Assembly: GCA_903842855.1 (NCBI GenBank)
Contig: CAIMNT010000055.1
Coordinates: 1-16,976 of the forward strand
Reading direction: 5' to 3'
Source of the DNA: an uncultured Actinomycetes bacterium
GTDB lineage: Bacteria > Actinomycetota > Actinomycetes > Nanopelagicales > Nanopelagicaceae
Length of the DNA stretch: 16,976 bases
Part shown: piece by piece, positions 7,636 through 15,130 of the stretch
How the letters are laid out: every line of letters starts with the position of its first letter
Position numbering within the stretch: position 1 is the stretch's first letter
The notes under the pieces: generated by a model
What the model was told of the DNA's origin: nothing
The model's database searches: none
Seen by the model: only the letters and a program-made list of their open reading frames with translations
Translations under genes and position numbers: made by a program

Positions 7636-7772
7636 GGGTGACTCCTCGGTTAAATGTGATCGTGCCTCTGATCAGAACGGGTCGAGCTAATGTCAAAATG
7701 GTACCTTAGATAAATTGAACAATCGGGTAATTGATACATACTTTGAGGCCCGAAAGTAAGCGCGAAGAATTC

Positions 7773-8420
7773 TTATAAAAGGTTAGTAATCTCGGGAAGT
7801 ATCGCCTGTAGCGCTCTGCCACGATGGCTGATTTTATCCTTCACCTCGGAGGGTAATTCGGCCGTGGTCTGGGAGTAGCCGGCGGGCTGAAAGATCGGGT
7901 CGTATCCAAATCCATTAGTGCCTCGTGGAGTCAGAACAATCTCACCAATGATCTCACCCTCCCGCACTACCTCGTGAACTCCTGAGGGGTGATTTTCTGG
8001 AAGCGCTAACACGACGGCGCACCTAAAACGCGCCCCATAGGTGGGATTAGGAATTGCCTGAATCTCACGAAGCACCTTCTCCAGATTTGCCTTGTCATCA
8101 CCATGGGCCCCCGCCCAACGTGCCGAAAATATTCCTGGAGCCCCATCTAGTGCGTCAACGCAGAGTCCACTGTCATCCGCCAGGGCAGGTAACCCCGTGT
8201 AATGGCATATCTGATGCGCCTTAAGGAGGGCATTTTCAGCGAAGGTGGATCCGGTCTCTTCCACATCTGGCATATCCGGAAAATCACGTAATCCAAGGAC
8301 TTGGATATCGAGGTCAGCGACCTGCAGCATCCGTTCAAATTCTTCGATCTTGCCCAGATTTCGAGTTGCAAGGACGATCTTTTTGACAGGATTAACCTCT
8401 GAAAAATTTTCGGACCTCAT
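7773..8420 (-). CDS. rdgB: Non-canonical purine NTP pyrophosphatase, RdgB/HAM1 family (dITP/XTP)
   Basis: Hydrolyses dITP, ITP and XTP to monophosphates, keeping deaminated purines out of DNA and RNA. Seen from the ATG at 8418-8420 (215 residues): KIVLATRNLGKIEEF near residues 14-28 (nucleotide-binding start of the family), ADDSGL at 81-86 with catalytic-type Asp83, GAPGIFSARWAG at 93-104, and later GFGYDPIF and SHRGRAL. The open frame extends to 8486, but that start would overlap rph, whereas this ATG has AAAGGA at 8430-8435, nine bases away. The N-terminal extension of about 13 residues before KIVLATRN is a little longer than usual. The rph stop lies 23 bases upstream, so it is in the same operon as rph and murI. 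Confidence 0.95.
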   Translation of the reverse strand: MRSENFSEVNPVKKIVLATRNLGKIEEFERMLQVADLDIQVLGLRDFPDMPDVEETGSTFAENALLKAHQICHYTGLPALADDSGLCVDALDGAPGIFSARWAGAHGDDKANLEKVLREIQAIPNPTYGARFRCAVVLALPENHPSGVHEVVREGEIIGEIVLTPRGTNGFGYDPIFQPAGYSQTTAELPSEVKDKISHRGRALQAILPEITNLL

Positions 8421-8443
8421 TTGGAGCAATCCTTTCAGTGCAG

Positions 8444-9169
8444 TTAAGCCAGAGCTGCCGCTTGTAGGCGGGTGAGTTCTGCACAACCTGCAACACCTAA
8501 ATCTAAAAGTTGATTGAGTAGGGTGCGATCAAAGGGATTACCCTCTGCGGTTCCTTGGACTTCTACAAAATTACCATCGCCGGTGCAGACAATATTCATA
8601 TCGGTATCGGCATCAACATCTTCTTCATAACAGAGATCAAGCATCGGGACACCCTTAATAATTCCCACGCTCACCGCAGCAACCGACTGGCGCAATGGTT
8701 TTCGATCTCCAATGATGTGTCCTTTTTCCTTCGCCCACGAGATTGCATCGGCGAGCGCAACGTATGCGCCAGTAATTGCCGCGGTACGAGTTCCGCCATC
8801 TGCTTGCAAGACATCGCAATCAATCACGATGGTGTTCTCACCTAGCGCGTGAGTATCTACCACCGCACGTAATGAACGACCCACCAAACGAGAGATCTCT
8901 TGAGTACGTCCACCTAGTTTTCCCTTTACGCTCTCGCGATCGGATCGGGTATGAGTAGCGCGAGGAAGCATGGCGTATTCACTAGTAACCCACCCTTGAC
9001 CTTTCCCGGTAAGCCATCGCGGAACGCCTGGAGTAAATGATGCAACACAAAGGACGCGGGTATTTCCAAATTCAACTAGCACCGAACCCTCGGCATTTTT
9101 TAGCCAGTTGCGGCTGAAAGAGATAGGACGAAGCTCGCTGGCTCCACGGTTGTCTAGGCGGGCGCTCAT
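8444..9169 (-). CDS. rph: Ribonuclease PH
   Basis: A phosphate-dependent 3'-to-5' exoribonuclease that trims tRNA and other RNA 3' ends and works as a ring-shaped hexamer. The 241 residues match the family. GGRTQEISRLVGRSLR at 86-101 holds the phosphate-binding Arg88. DCDVLQADGGTRTAAITGA at 117-135 is the family signature. The acidic cluster Asp178, Asp184, Asp186, Asp188 and Asp190 is the metal/catalytic site. The ATG follows the murI stop with no gap (TAAATG), so translation is coupled. The murI - rph - rdgB order is usual in Actinomycetota. Confidence 0.97.
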   Translation of the reverse strand: MSARLDNRGASELRPISFSRNWLKNAEGSVLVEFGNTRVLCVASFTPGVPRWLTGKGQGWVTSEYAMLPRATHTRSDRESVKGKLGGRTQEISRLVGRSLRAVVDTHALGENTIVIDCDVLQADGGTRTAAITGAYVALADAISWAKEKGHIIGDRKPLRQSVAAVSVGIIKGVPMLDLCYEEDVDADTDMNIVCTGDGNFVEVQGTAEGNPFDRTLLNQLLDLGVAGCAELTRLQAAALA

Positions 9170-9970
9170 TTAAATTTCCCCTTCAACGCTGTGAACTTCT
9201 GGACCAAGAAATCTTCGTGCCAGTTTGCTAAATGATTCGGTATCACCCGTCGCAATAAATTTATATGTGGGTGATCCAGATTCATTGAGCAGATCATTTT
9301 CAACTAATGTGCGATACAAATCTTTAGCGGTCTCCTCGGCGCTGGAGACCAAGGTGACCCCATCCCCCATTACATAGGAGATAACGCCGGTGAGTAATGG
9401 ATAGTGAGTGCAACCTAAGACCAAGGTATCTACATCAGCATCGATCAAGGGTTGTAGATAATGACGAGCGATCTCTGTGATGGCCGGCCCAGAAGTTTCA
9501 CCTCGTTCTACAAATTCAACAAATGCAGGGCAGGCAACATCGGTAATGATTAATTGGGGCGCTGCAGCAAATGAATCTAGGTAAGCACCCGATTCGATAG
9601 TTGCGTTAGTCCCGATCACCCCCACTTGTCCCGAACGAGTAGCTGAGACTGCCCGCCTGACGGCTGGTTGAATTACCTCAAGAACAGGGATCTCATAACG
9701 CTCACGAGCATCCCGCAGGGTGGCCGAGCTGGCGGTATTACAAGCGATGACGATCGCCTTAACTCCCGCCGCCACTAACTCATCGAGAATTTCTAGAGTA
9801 AATGAGCGCACCTCGGCCAAAGTTCGTGGACCGTATGGGCCTCTAGCGTTATCCCCGACGTAAATAATCGATTCACCGGGGAGTTGATCAATAATCGCTC
9901 TCGCTACCGTCAATCCGCCTAGCCCCGAATCAAAAACTCCTATCGGAGCCGAGGACGCGGGTTGGGACAC
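9170..9970 (-). CDS. murI: Glutamate racemase
   Basis: Makes D-glutamate from L-glutamate for the peptidoglycan stem peptide, in the cytoplasm. 266 residues with both catalytic cysteines in their usual settings: ACNTASSA (Cys77) and GCTHYPLL (Cys187), plus FDSGLGGLTV at 13-22 and the NARGPYG loop. The start is a GTG at 9968-9970, nine bases after the DUF2017 stop. No clear ribosome binding site precedes it, so translation probably depends on re-initiation from the upstream gene. The stop abuts the rph ATG. Confidence 0.96.
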   Translation of the reverse strand: MSQPASSAPIGVFDSGLGGLTVARAIIDQLPGESIIYVGDNARGPYGPRTLAEVRSFTLEILDELVAAGVKAIVIACNTASSATLRDARERYEIPVLEVIQPAVRRAVSATRSGQVGVIGTNATIESGAYLDSFAAAPQLIITDVACPAFVEFVERGETSGPAITEIARHYLQPLIDADVDTLVLGCTHYPLLTGVISYVMGDGVTLVSSAEETAKDLYRTLVENDLLNESGSPTYKFIATGDTESFSKLARRFLGPEVHSVEGEI

Positions 9971-9979
9971 CAGAGAAGT

Positions 9980-10549
9980 CTAGCCGCCCGCCAAGAGGTT
10001 GAGCAGACTCTCTTGTAACCAGCCCAACCAGAAATAGACGGCATAGATCGCTTTCTGAGGATCCTCATCGTGCAGAGTTTCAAAGTGGTCATAGGAATCG
10101 GGATTAATTTCTAGGCGCACAGAGAGCGCTAGCCGCAGATCATTAATCGCCAAGAGCCAGATCTCGCCCTCAAGATCTTCGACAACTCCTCCGCGATCTT
10201 CATCAACGATTACTGCCAGAGCCTCTCGAACTTGAATTAGAGTGCGCTTCTTCTTTCCGCGCAGGGTTGGCTCGGTATATCTTCGAAAATCTGCTGCCGC
10301 TTCAGGATCTGCATAGGCATTTGGCAATAAGCGCATAAGTACAGGATCTTCTGGTGGCGCAATTTCATCTGGTGCAGCTTTTAGTTGGGCCATCAGTTGG
10401 GCAAAGGGATCACTCTCATCGTAGTGATGGCTGAAATCCCCCTCACCCAGAAGCTCCAGCAACTGCTCTACCAAGTTAATCAAGATATGCGCTTCATCGA
10501 TAGATAGTTCGAGCGAATAAATTCCACCCGATCTCGAGAACTCTGACAT
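9980..10549 (-). CDS. DUF2017 family protein
   Basis: 189 residues from the ATG at 10547-10549; an in-frame TTG one codon earlier is less likely. The protein is acidic and mostly helical, with IDEAHILINLVEQLLELL near residues 18-35 and a C-terminal AVYFWLGWLQESLLNLL. It has no membrane helix or signal. It is identified as DUF2017 mainly because it lies between clpS and murI, where Actinomycetota such as Mycobacterium keep this family (Rv1332 beside the Rv1331 clpS, from memory), and because its size and helical ends fit. Its role is unknown; a link to ClpS-guided proteolysis is suggested only by position. AAGG lies ten bases upstream, and 12 bases separate it from the clpS stop. Confidence 0.8.
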   Translation of the reverse strand: MSEFSRSGGIYSLELSIDEAHILINLVEQLLELLGEGDFSHHYDESDPFAQLMAQLKAAPDEIAPPEDPVLMRLLPNAYADPEAAADFRRYTEPTLRGKKKRTLIQVREALAVIVDEDRGGVVEDLEGEIWLLAINDLRLALSVRLEINPDSYDHFETLHDEDPQKAIYAVYFWLGWLQESLLNLLAGG

Positions 10550-10561
10550 CAAGCCACTGCC

Positions 10562-10852
10562 TTAAATTTTGTCATCGCGTTGTAGCGTGGCCCAGAGTCC
10601 ATGTTCATGCAATCGCTGAACGGCGAGTTCCATCTCTTCACGCGAGCCAGTTGCTACCGCCGCGCGTCCCTCGTTATGAACTTGCATCATGAGCTCGTGG
10701 GCTCTCTCTTGAGTGAATCCAAAGAGCTTCACAAATACATATGTCACGTAACTCATGAGATTAACGGGATCGTCCCAAACAATTGTTACCCAAGGTTTAT
10801 CAACGAGCTGTGAGATATCAAGATTCGCCTCAGTAACTGTATCTGTTGCCAT
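10562..10852 (-). CDS. clpS: ATP-dependent Clp protease adaptor ClpS
   Basis: A small cytoplasmic adaptor that delivers proteins with N-degrons to the ClpA/ClpC unfoldase. 96 residues: a flexible N-terminus to residue 20, then the ClpS core with PWVTIVWDDPVNLMSYVTYVF (20-40), FGFTQERAHELMMQVHNEGRAAV (45-67, with His59 as the conserved pocket histidine) and LHEHGLWAT (81-89). The Asn that often precedes the pocket Asp is Asp27 here, a variant I believe also occurs in other actinobacterial ClpS proteins. GGAGG lies about seven bases before the ATG. The gene follows the GH18 gene after 47 bases. Confidence 0.95.
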   Translation of the reverse strand: MATDTVTEANLDISQLVDKPWVTIVWDDPVNLMSYVTYVFVKLFGFTQERAHELMMQVHNEGRAAVATGSREEMELAVQRLHEHGLWATLQRDDKI

Positions 10853-10899
10853 CTCAACCCTCCCAACTCGTAAAACGGTTCATGATGCATGCGAGAAAA

Positions 10900-12714
10900 C
10901 TATCGAGCCCAAACAATAACAAAGGCGGTCTGTGTGCCTGCAAAATTTTGATCCGGGGCGATGGTCAACTGGTACGGCACAAAACCAGAGCTGCCATTTG
11001 TAATGGTGAAGGTTGCAACACCTGCATCATCAGTCAGGGCGCTGCTCCTATTACTCAAGGTGACGTTGACTCCAGCCACAGCAGGTAAGACCTGGGCCTT
11101 AACCGTGTAAGGAACCCCAACTTTCATCGAGGCGGGGATATTCCAGGTCAGGGTTCTGGAGACGCTGATCGCAAGAGTTGGGGTATCGCCCTCAAGTCGT
11201 TGCCAGGAGCCATCGGTGTACATCCTTATATTTGTGTTTTGGGTGAGCTGCAAGGTGGCGACGAAAGTCCCATCGGGCGTAGTGAGGCCATCTTGAACCG
11301 TCGTCCATGTTCCGCCGGGCGCCTGCGTTTGTAGATGAACGGGTATTCCGGCAGCTGGGGTTTTATCTGGCAAGGTAAAGGTTCCGACAACTTTCGTCGC
11401 AGTCCCAATCGAAATATTGGTGGAATCGGCGGTAAGTGATGCCCCAACTGAATCTGGAGCGATGGAGAGCGCCACTACGCGAATAGCTTGAAAAGCGCTC
11501 GGATCTTCCATACCGAAGGTCCACTCAGAAAGCCCACCTAACCGATACTGCGAAACTAAATTTGCCCGCGCGGTAAAGCTCTGTCCATCCTGATACCAGA
11601 CAGTGCGATAAGCGGTACAGGTAGTTAACGATCCATTGGCCAAAGTTCCGTTATAAATCTTCTGGTATGTAAAAGAAGATTCTGCAAAGGTCTGGTTATA
11701 AGTTGGTGTTGCTCCGTATGCCGCGGCTAAGGCCGCAACGTTGTGCATAACAACGGTAGAGACAATTCCGGGTGCAACGGTCTTACTGTAATTAATAGGA
11801 AGTGTGGGACAGGTTCCAACGACCTTCGTAACCCAATCGCGTCCGTACCCTGGAATACCAATAAATATCTTGGATGCTGGAACTACAGAGACTGCATAAG
11901 TAACTGCATTGGTAGTCCATTGAAGAGGTCCTATAGGACCAGGGCTCGATGTCGAGTAGTCGTAGGCCATAATATGAAGTTGATCGATGAGCGATGCGAC
12001 TTCCGACCAGGCATATACGTAGTAACCCTTTTTTCCAGATGTCGGATCAAAGAGCGGTGGAGTTGTAATCGAGAGAATTTTTCCTTGAGCATGGAGAGCA
12101 GTTGAAAGATCGGTCAAAAATTGAACCCAGCGAGTTTGGGTGGTGGGCCAGGTGGATATCGGGTCAACATAGGCAAAGTTTTCAAAATCGAGATCGATTC
12201 CATCGAATTTATTTGTAAGAACTAAGTTGAGAATTGAATTGACGATATTGAGGCGAGAGGCGGGATTGGCGATCAGATTGGATAAGACCATCTGTGAAAC
12301 GTTGCCAGTCTTGGGATCTACATCTGTGCCATCGGTGATGGTTGGAATTATTTTAAATCCAGCGGCTTGCATCGATTGCAACGCCGTTGCCATGGGTGTG
12401 TTCGGATTAGCGGGGGTATAAAGATCGGTGATGGTCTTCTGATCTTTCAGGGTGTACCAGAATGGTGAAACTTGCGAAACTAGATCTGCGTTAAGAATCG
12501 CCGAGGGCAGCGATGTCTTCATGGAGTAATAAGGAATCCACCCCGTCAAAATCTTCCTCGGTTGGTTGAGCGAAGTTCCGCCCGCGGTGTCGGTCGAGGA
12601 AGGCGCAGGAGTGGGAGTTGAGTCTGCGTGAGAGGCGGTGGCGCTTACGAAGAGAAGTAAGGCCGCTAGAACAGATCCGACCTTTGGAATGAGCGCAGAC
12701 CCAAAGGGCCTCAC
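10900..12714 (-). CDS. Secreted glycoside hydrolase family 18 protein (YaaH/SleL-like) with C-terminal Ig-like domains
   Basis: 604 residues from the GTG at 12712-12714. This start is preferred because it forms a GTGA overlap with the DUF3039 stop and gives a signal peptide at once: basic start, hydrophobic LAALLLFVSA, then a signal-peptidase-like ASHA before residue 31. An upstream GTG at 12745-12747 is possible. The GH18 barrel covers about residues 53-420, with the catalytic DGIDLDFE at 171-178 (DxxDxDxE, acid Glu178), the MAYDYS motif at 249-254 and IPGYGRDW. GLSEWTFGMEDPSAF closes the barrel. The rest, about 430-604, looks like two Ig-like or invasin-like sandwiches. It should cut beta-1,4-linked GlcNAc polymers outside the cell: chitin, or peptidoglycan as in YaaH-type enzymes. 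No wall anchor is visible. Confidence 0.9.
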   Translation of the reverse strand: MRPFGSALIPKVGSVLAALLLFVSATASHADSTPTPAPSSTDTAGGTSLNQPRKILTGWIPYYSMKTSLPSAILNADLVSQVSPFWYTLKDQKTITDLYTPANPNTPMATALQSMQAAGFKIIPTITDGTDVDPKTGNVSQMVLSNLIANPASRLNIVNSILNLVLTNKFDGIDLDFENFAYVDPISTWPTTQTRWVQFLTDLSTALHAQGKILSITTPPLFDPTSGKKGYYVYAWSEVASLIDQLHIMAYDYSTSSPGPIGPLQWTTNAVTYAVSVVPASKIFIGIPGYGRDWVTKVVGTCPTLPINYSKTVAPGIVSTVVMHNVAALAAAYGATPTYNQTFAESSFTYQKIYNGTLANGSLTTCTAYRTVWYQDGQSFTARANLVSQYRLGGLSEWTFGMEDPSAFQAIRVVALSIAPDSVGASLTADSTNISIGTATKVVGTFTLPDKTPAAGIPVHLQTQAPGGTWTTVQDGLTTPDGTFVATLQLTQNTNIRMYTDGSWQRLEGDTPTLAISVSRTLTWNIPASMKVGVPYTVKAQVLPAVAGVNVTLSNRSSALTDDAGVATFTITNGSSGFVPYQLTIAPDQNFAGTQTAFVIVWAR

Positions 12715-12980
12715 TCTTTCTTCAATCCGTCGTAAATCTCTTTGCACGTCGGACAGATTGGGAATTTTTCAGGATCTCGACTAGGAACCCACTTCTTGCC
12801 GCACAGGGCTCGCACGGGCTTTCCTGTCACCATCGCTTCGGTGATCTTCTCTTTGCGTACGTAATGGGAGAAGCGTTCGTGGTCCCCATCGTCGGTGGGA
12901 GATAATCGCTCTTCTTCTAGGGTGTCAGTTCCACCAATCCCAATCGGCTCACCGCGCGAGGGTGCGAATGGGTTTTTCAT
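12711..12980 (-). CDS. DUF3039 family small protein with possible zinc-binding site
   Basis: 89 residues. The C-terminal two thirds match the DUF3039 pattern of Actinomycetota: DHERFSHYVRKEKITEA (33-49), VTGKPVRALCGKKWVPSRDP (51-70), FPICPTCKEIY (73-83). Cys60, Cys76 and Cys79 plus His39 or His34 could hold one zinc ion. The charged N-terminal 30 residues are probably disordered. Function is unknown; a basic, zinc-ribbon-like protein of this kind might bind nucleic acid, which is inference. No good ribosome binding site precedes the ATG, and a -10-like TAACAT lies seven bases before it, which suggests a leaderless mRNA. Its stop overlaps the GTG of the GH18 gene. Confidence 0.88.
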   Translation of the reverse strand: MKNPFAPSRGEPIGIGGTDTLEEERLSPTDDGDHERFSHYVRKEKITEAMVTGKPVRALCGKKWVPSRDPEKFPICPTCKEIYDGLKKE

Positions 12981-12987
12981 AACCCCA

Positions 12988-12993
12988 ATGTTA
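12988..12993 (-). promoter_or_regulatory. -10 element for a leaderless DUF3039 transcript
   Basis: On the minus strand this reads TAACAT, fitting the actinobacterial TANNNT pattern. It ends seven bases before the ATG at 12980, where transcription should begin. No strong -35 is visible; its place would fall inside the argF start. Confidence 0.6.
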
Positions 12994-12998
12994 TCGCC

Positions 12999-13004
12999 TA
13001 CGAT
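12999..13004 (+). promoter_or_regulatory. -10 element for a leaderless argF transcript
   Basis: TACGAT fits TANNNT and is followed by six bases (TACGTA) and then the argF ATG at 13011, so the transcript would begin on the start codon. There is no Shine-Dalgarno sequence in the 30-base gap. No clear -35 is seen. Confidence 0.6.
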
Positions 13005-13010
13005 TACGTA

Positions 13011-13955
13011 ATGAAGGATCTACTGCGTACCTCCGATCTCAGCACAGCAGATGTCGAGCTCTTGCTGGATACCTCCGCACAGTTTGCTGTGAAGCCTTTT
13101 ATGGCGAATACCGCTCTGGCCAATCGCACGGTTGCGATCTACATGACCAAACCTTCTACCCGTACGCGGCTAGCATCTGAGACCGCAGTTGCTCACCTTG
13201 GTGGAACTCCTATCTTTATCCGCGGCGATGAGCTACAGATCGGCCGCGGTGAAACTATCGCAGATACCGCTCGGATTATTAGCGGGTATACCTCTGCCCT
13301 CATCATTCGCACCTTCAAACAATCGGATGTCGATGAACTCGGAGCTAATGCCACTATTCCCGTTATTAACGGACTTACAGATGATGACCACCCCACACAA
13401 CTGTTAGCCGATTGGGTAACCATTCGGGAAAACTTTGGTGATGAGATCGCAGGAAGAAAATTTACATATGTGGGCGATGGAAACAACATGGCGCATGCCT
13501 GGCTCACAATGGGAGCGATCATGGGAGCACATGTCGTAGTTGCCACACCCGGTGGAAGCTATGCACCCGATCCAAGCGCCGTCGCAAGTGCTTTAGCGAT
13601 TGCAGCAAAGACTGGCGCGAAGATTGAAGTTCTTACCGACCCAGAGGCGGCAGCTAAAGATGCCAGCGTTCTCTACACAGATGTATGGATGTCGATGGGC
13701 GATCCCGAAGAGGAGCGAAGTGCAAAGTTGAAAGCTCTCGCACCTTTTGCGGTGACGCAGGGTCTGATGGATTTGACCGCTTCCGATTCCATCTTCATGC
13801 ATTGCTTGCCGGCTCACCGAGGTGAAGAGGTTGCTGCCGAGGTAATTGATGGCGATAAATCTGTGATCTGGCGTGAGGCATATCACCGTCGCACAACTAT
13901 TCAGGCAATTTTATATCACCTGGTCCGCGGTGAATTGAGTGGGAACACCTATTAA
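13011..13955 (+). CDS. argF: Ornithine carbamoyltransferase
   Basis: Joins carbamoyl phosphate and ornithine to citrulline in arginine synthesis; a cytoplasmic trimer in the family. 314 residues with all signature sites: carbamoyl-phosphate loop KPSTRTR (47-53), DDHPTQLLADW (125-135), ornithine-binding DVWMSMG (224-230) and HCLPAHRGEE (264-273, the catalytic Cys265 loop). The ATG at 13011 begins at the family's usual place and appears to be the first base of the mRNA. No other arginine gene is in the window, so argF stands alone here. The catabolic version (ArcB) is unlikely without arcA or arcC next to it. No clear terminator follows. Confidence 0.96.
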   Translation: MKDLLRTSDLSTADVELLLDTSAQFAVKPFMANTALANRTVAIYMTKPSTRTRLASETAVAHLGGTPIFIRGDELQIGRGETIADTARIISGYTSALIIRTFKQSDVDELGANATIPVINGLTDDDHPTQLLADWVTIRENFGDEIAGRKFTYVGDGNNMAHAWLTMGAIMGAHVVVATPGGSYAPDPSAVASALAIAAKTGAKIEVLTDPEAAAKDASVLYTDVWMSMGDPEEERSAKLKALAPFAVTQGLMDLTASDSIFMHCLPAHRGEEVAAEVIDGDKSVIWREAYHRRTTIQAILYHLVRGELSGNTY

Positions 13956-14011
13956 TCCTCTTTTAAGGTGGAATTACCGTGAAATGCCTACTTTTTGACG
14001 GGTGCACTCAC

Positions 14012-14017
14012 TAGATT
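14012..14017 (+). promoter_or_regulatory. -10 element for a leaderless pntAA transcript
   Basis: TAGATT fits TANNNT and lies six bases before the pntAA ATG at 14024. No Shine-Dalgarno sequence is present between 14000 and 14023. A TTGACG at 13995-14000 is only 11 bases upstream, too close to act as its -35, so it may be chance. Confidence 0.55.
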
Positions 14018-14023
14018 TGGGTC

Positions 14024-15130
14024 ATGCGTGTAGCCGTCCCTAAAGAAACAAGACCTGGCGAAAAACGAGTCGCCCTTGTCCCCGACATCATCTCTAAGCT
14101 CACCAAAGCTGGACTTGAGGTCACTGTTGAATCCGGCGCAGGAGTTGCTGCAGAGTTTTCTGATGCGCAATTCACTGCAGCAGGTGCAACCGTCCTGAGC
14201 GGAAATGTCATCAACGAAGCTGATGTAGTGCTGTCAGTGCAACCGTTGACGCCCGATGCGATCTCATCGCTAAAAAAGGGTGCAATTACTATCTCATTCC
14301 TATCCCCCACAACTGCCGTTGATTCCATTGAAGCGGCCGTTAAAGCAGGTGTGACAGCGATATCACTTGAACTAGTGCCGCGTATTTCGCGTGCGCAGTC
14401 GATGGATGCGCTGACCTCACAAGCCCTGTGCGCGGGCTATAAAGCTGTTCTAGTCGGTGCTGAACTCTCGCCACGATTCTTCCCACTACTCATGACCGCT
14501 GCAGGAACAGTCACTCCTGCGAATGTTGTCGTTCTAGGTGCTGGTGTTGCCGGACTTCAAGCGATCGCTACTGCAAAACGTTTAGGTGCGGTTGTGAGTG
14601 CTTACGACGTGCGTCCGGCATCTGCCGACGAAGTGAAATCGATGGGCGCCAAGTTCATTACCTTGGAGCTTGAGGCGCTTGAAGGAAGTGGCGGATATGC
14701 CCGCGAGATGACAGAAGAACGCGCAGCCAAGCAACGCGAACTTCTTACACCTTATATTGCTGCTGCAAATGTTCTCATAACAACTGCAGCCGTACCTGGT
14801 CGCCCTGCTCCACGATTGGTCACCGCTGAGATGGTTGCCGCTATGGCACCGGGATCAGTTGTTGTAGATCTTGCGGCAGAGACGGGCGGAAACGTCGAAG
14901 GCACGAAGCCTGGTGAGATCGTCACCACCGCAAATGGCGTGAAAATGTGGGGTGGTAAAGATGTTCCTAGTTCGCTCGCCTTCCACGCTTCGATGCTCTT
15001 TTCGCGCAACGTGGTTAACCTGCTGCTCCTGATGGTGAAAGAGGGCCAAGTTATTCCTAACTTTGAAGATGAAATTATTGATGCCGCCACTGTCACTATG
15101 AATGGCGAAAATCGCAAGGGAGCGAAGTAA
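14024..15130 (+). CDS. pntAA: NAD(P) transhydrogenase subunit alpha, part 1 (NAD(H)-binding domain I)
   Basis: The soluble cytoplasmic domain I of the proton-translocating transhydrogenase, which binds NAD(H) and passes hydride to NADP+ on PntB. 368 residues from MRVAVPKETRPGEKRVAL, shared with alanine dehydrogenase. Also seen are RISRAQSMDALTSQA (120-134), the mobile-loop-side family motif, and the Rossmann segment VVVLGAGVAGLQA (168-180) with Asp195 as the likely NAD ribose-binding acid. It ends after domain I, so the membrane helices are on a separate gene, as in Rhodospirillum-type three-gene transhydrogenases. Alanine dehydrogenase is excluded by the following pntAB and pntB. The stop abuts the pntAB ATG. 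Confidence 0.96.
   Translation: MRVAVPKETRPGEKRVALVPDIISKLTKAGLEVTVESGAGVAAEFSDAQFTAAGATVLSGNVINEADVVLSVQPLTPDAISSLKKGAITISFLSPTTAVDSIEAAVKAGVTAISLELVPRISRAQSMDALTSQALCAGYKAVLVGAELSPRFFPLLMTAAGTVTPANVVVLGAGVAGLQAIATAKRLGAVVSAYDVRPASADEVKSMGAKFITLELEALEGSGGYAREMTEERAAKQRELLTPYIAAANVLITTAAVPGRPAPRLVTAEMVAAMAPGSVVVDLAAETGGNVEGTKPGEIVTTANGVKMWGGKDVPSSLAFHASMLFSRNVVNLLLLMVKEGQVIPNFEDEIIDAATVTMNGENRKGAK

Noticed and set aside
7238..7690. 150-residue plus-strand open frame rich in Ala and Phe
   Set aside because: It is the antisense image of the Lys/Ala repeat tract; lysine and alanine codons read backwards give Phe/Leu and Ala runs. The minus-strand frame has a ribosome binding site and sensible domains.
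7636..7772. Intergenic stretch between rdgB and the H1-like gene as a small RNA or terminator
   Set aside because: Only a weak 5-bp inverted repeat (ACTTT/AAAGT) and a lone TTGACA are visible; no stem followed by a T run.
8421..8486. Upstream start giving a 22-residue extension of RdgB
   Set aside because: It would overlap the 3' end of rph, and the family begins close to KIVLATRN; AAAGGA supports the ATG at 8420.
12715..12747. Upstream GTG start for the GH18 protein
   Set aside because: It would put charged residues before the signal peptide and overlap DUF3039 by 37 bases; the GTGA overlap at 12714 is simpler. Not fully excluded.
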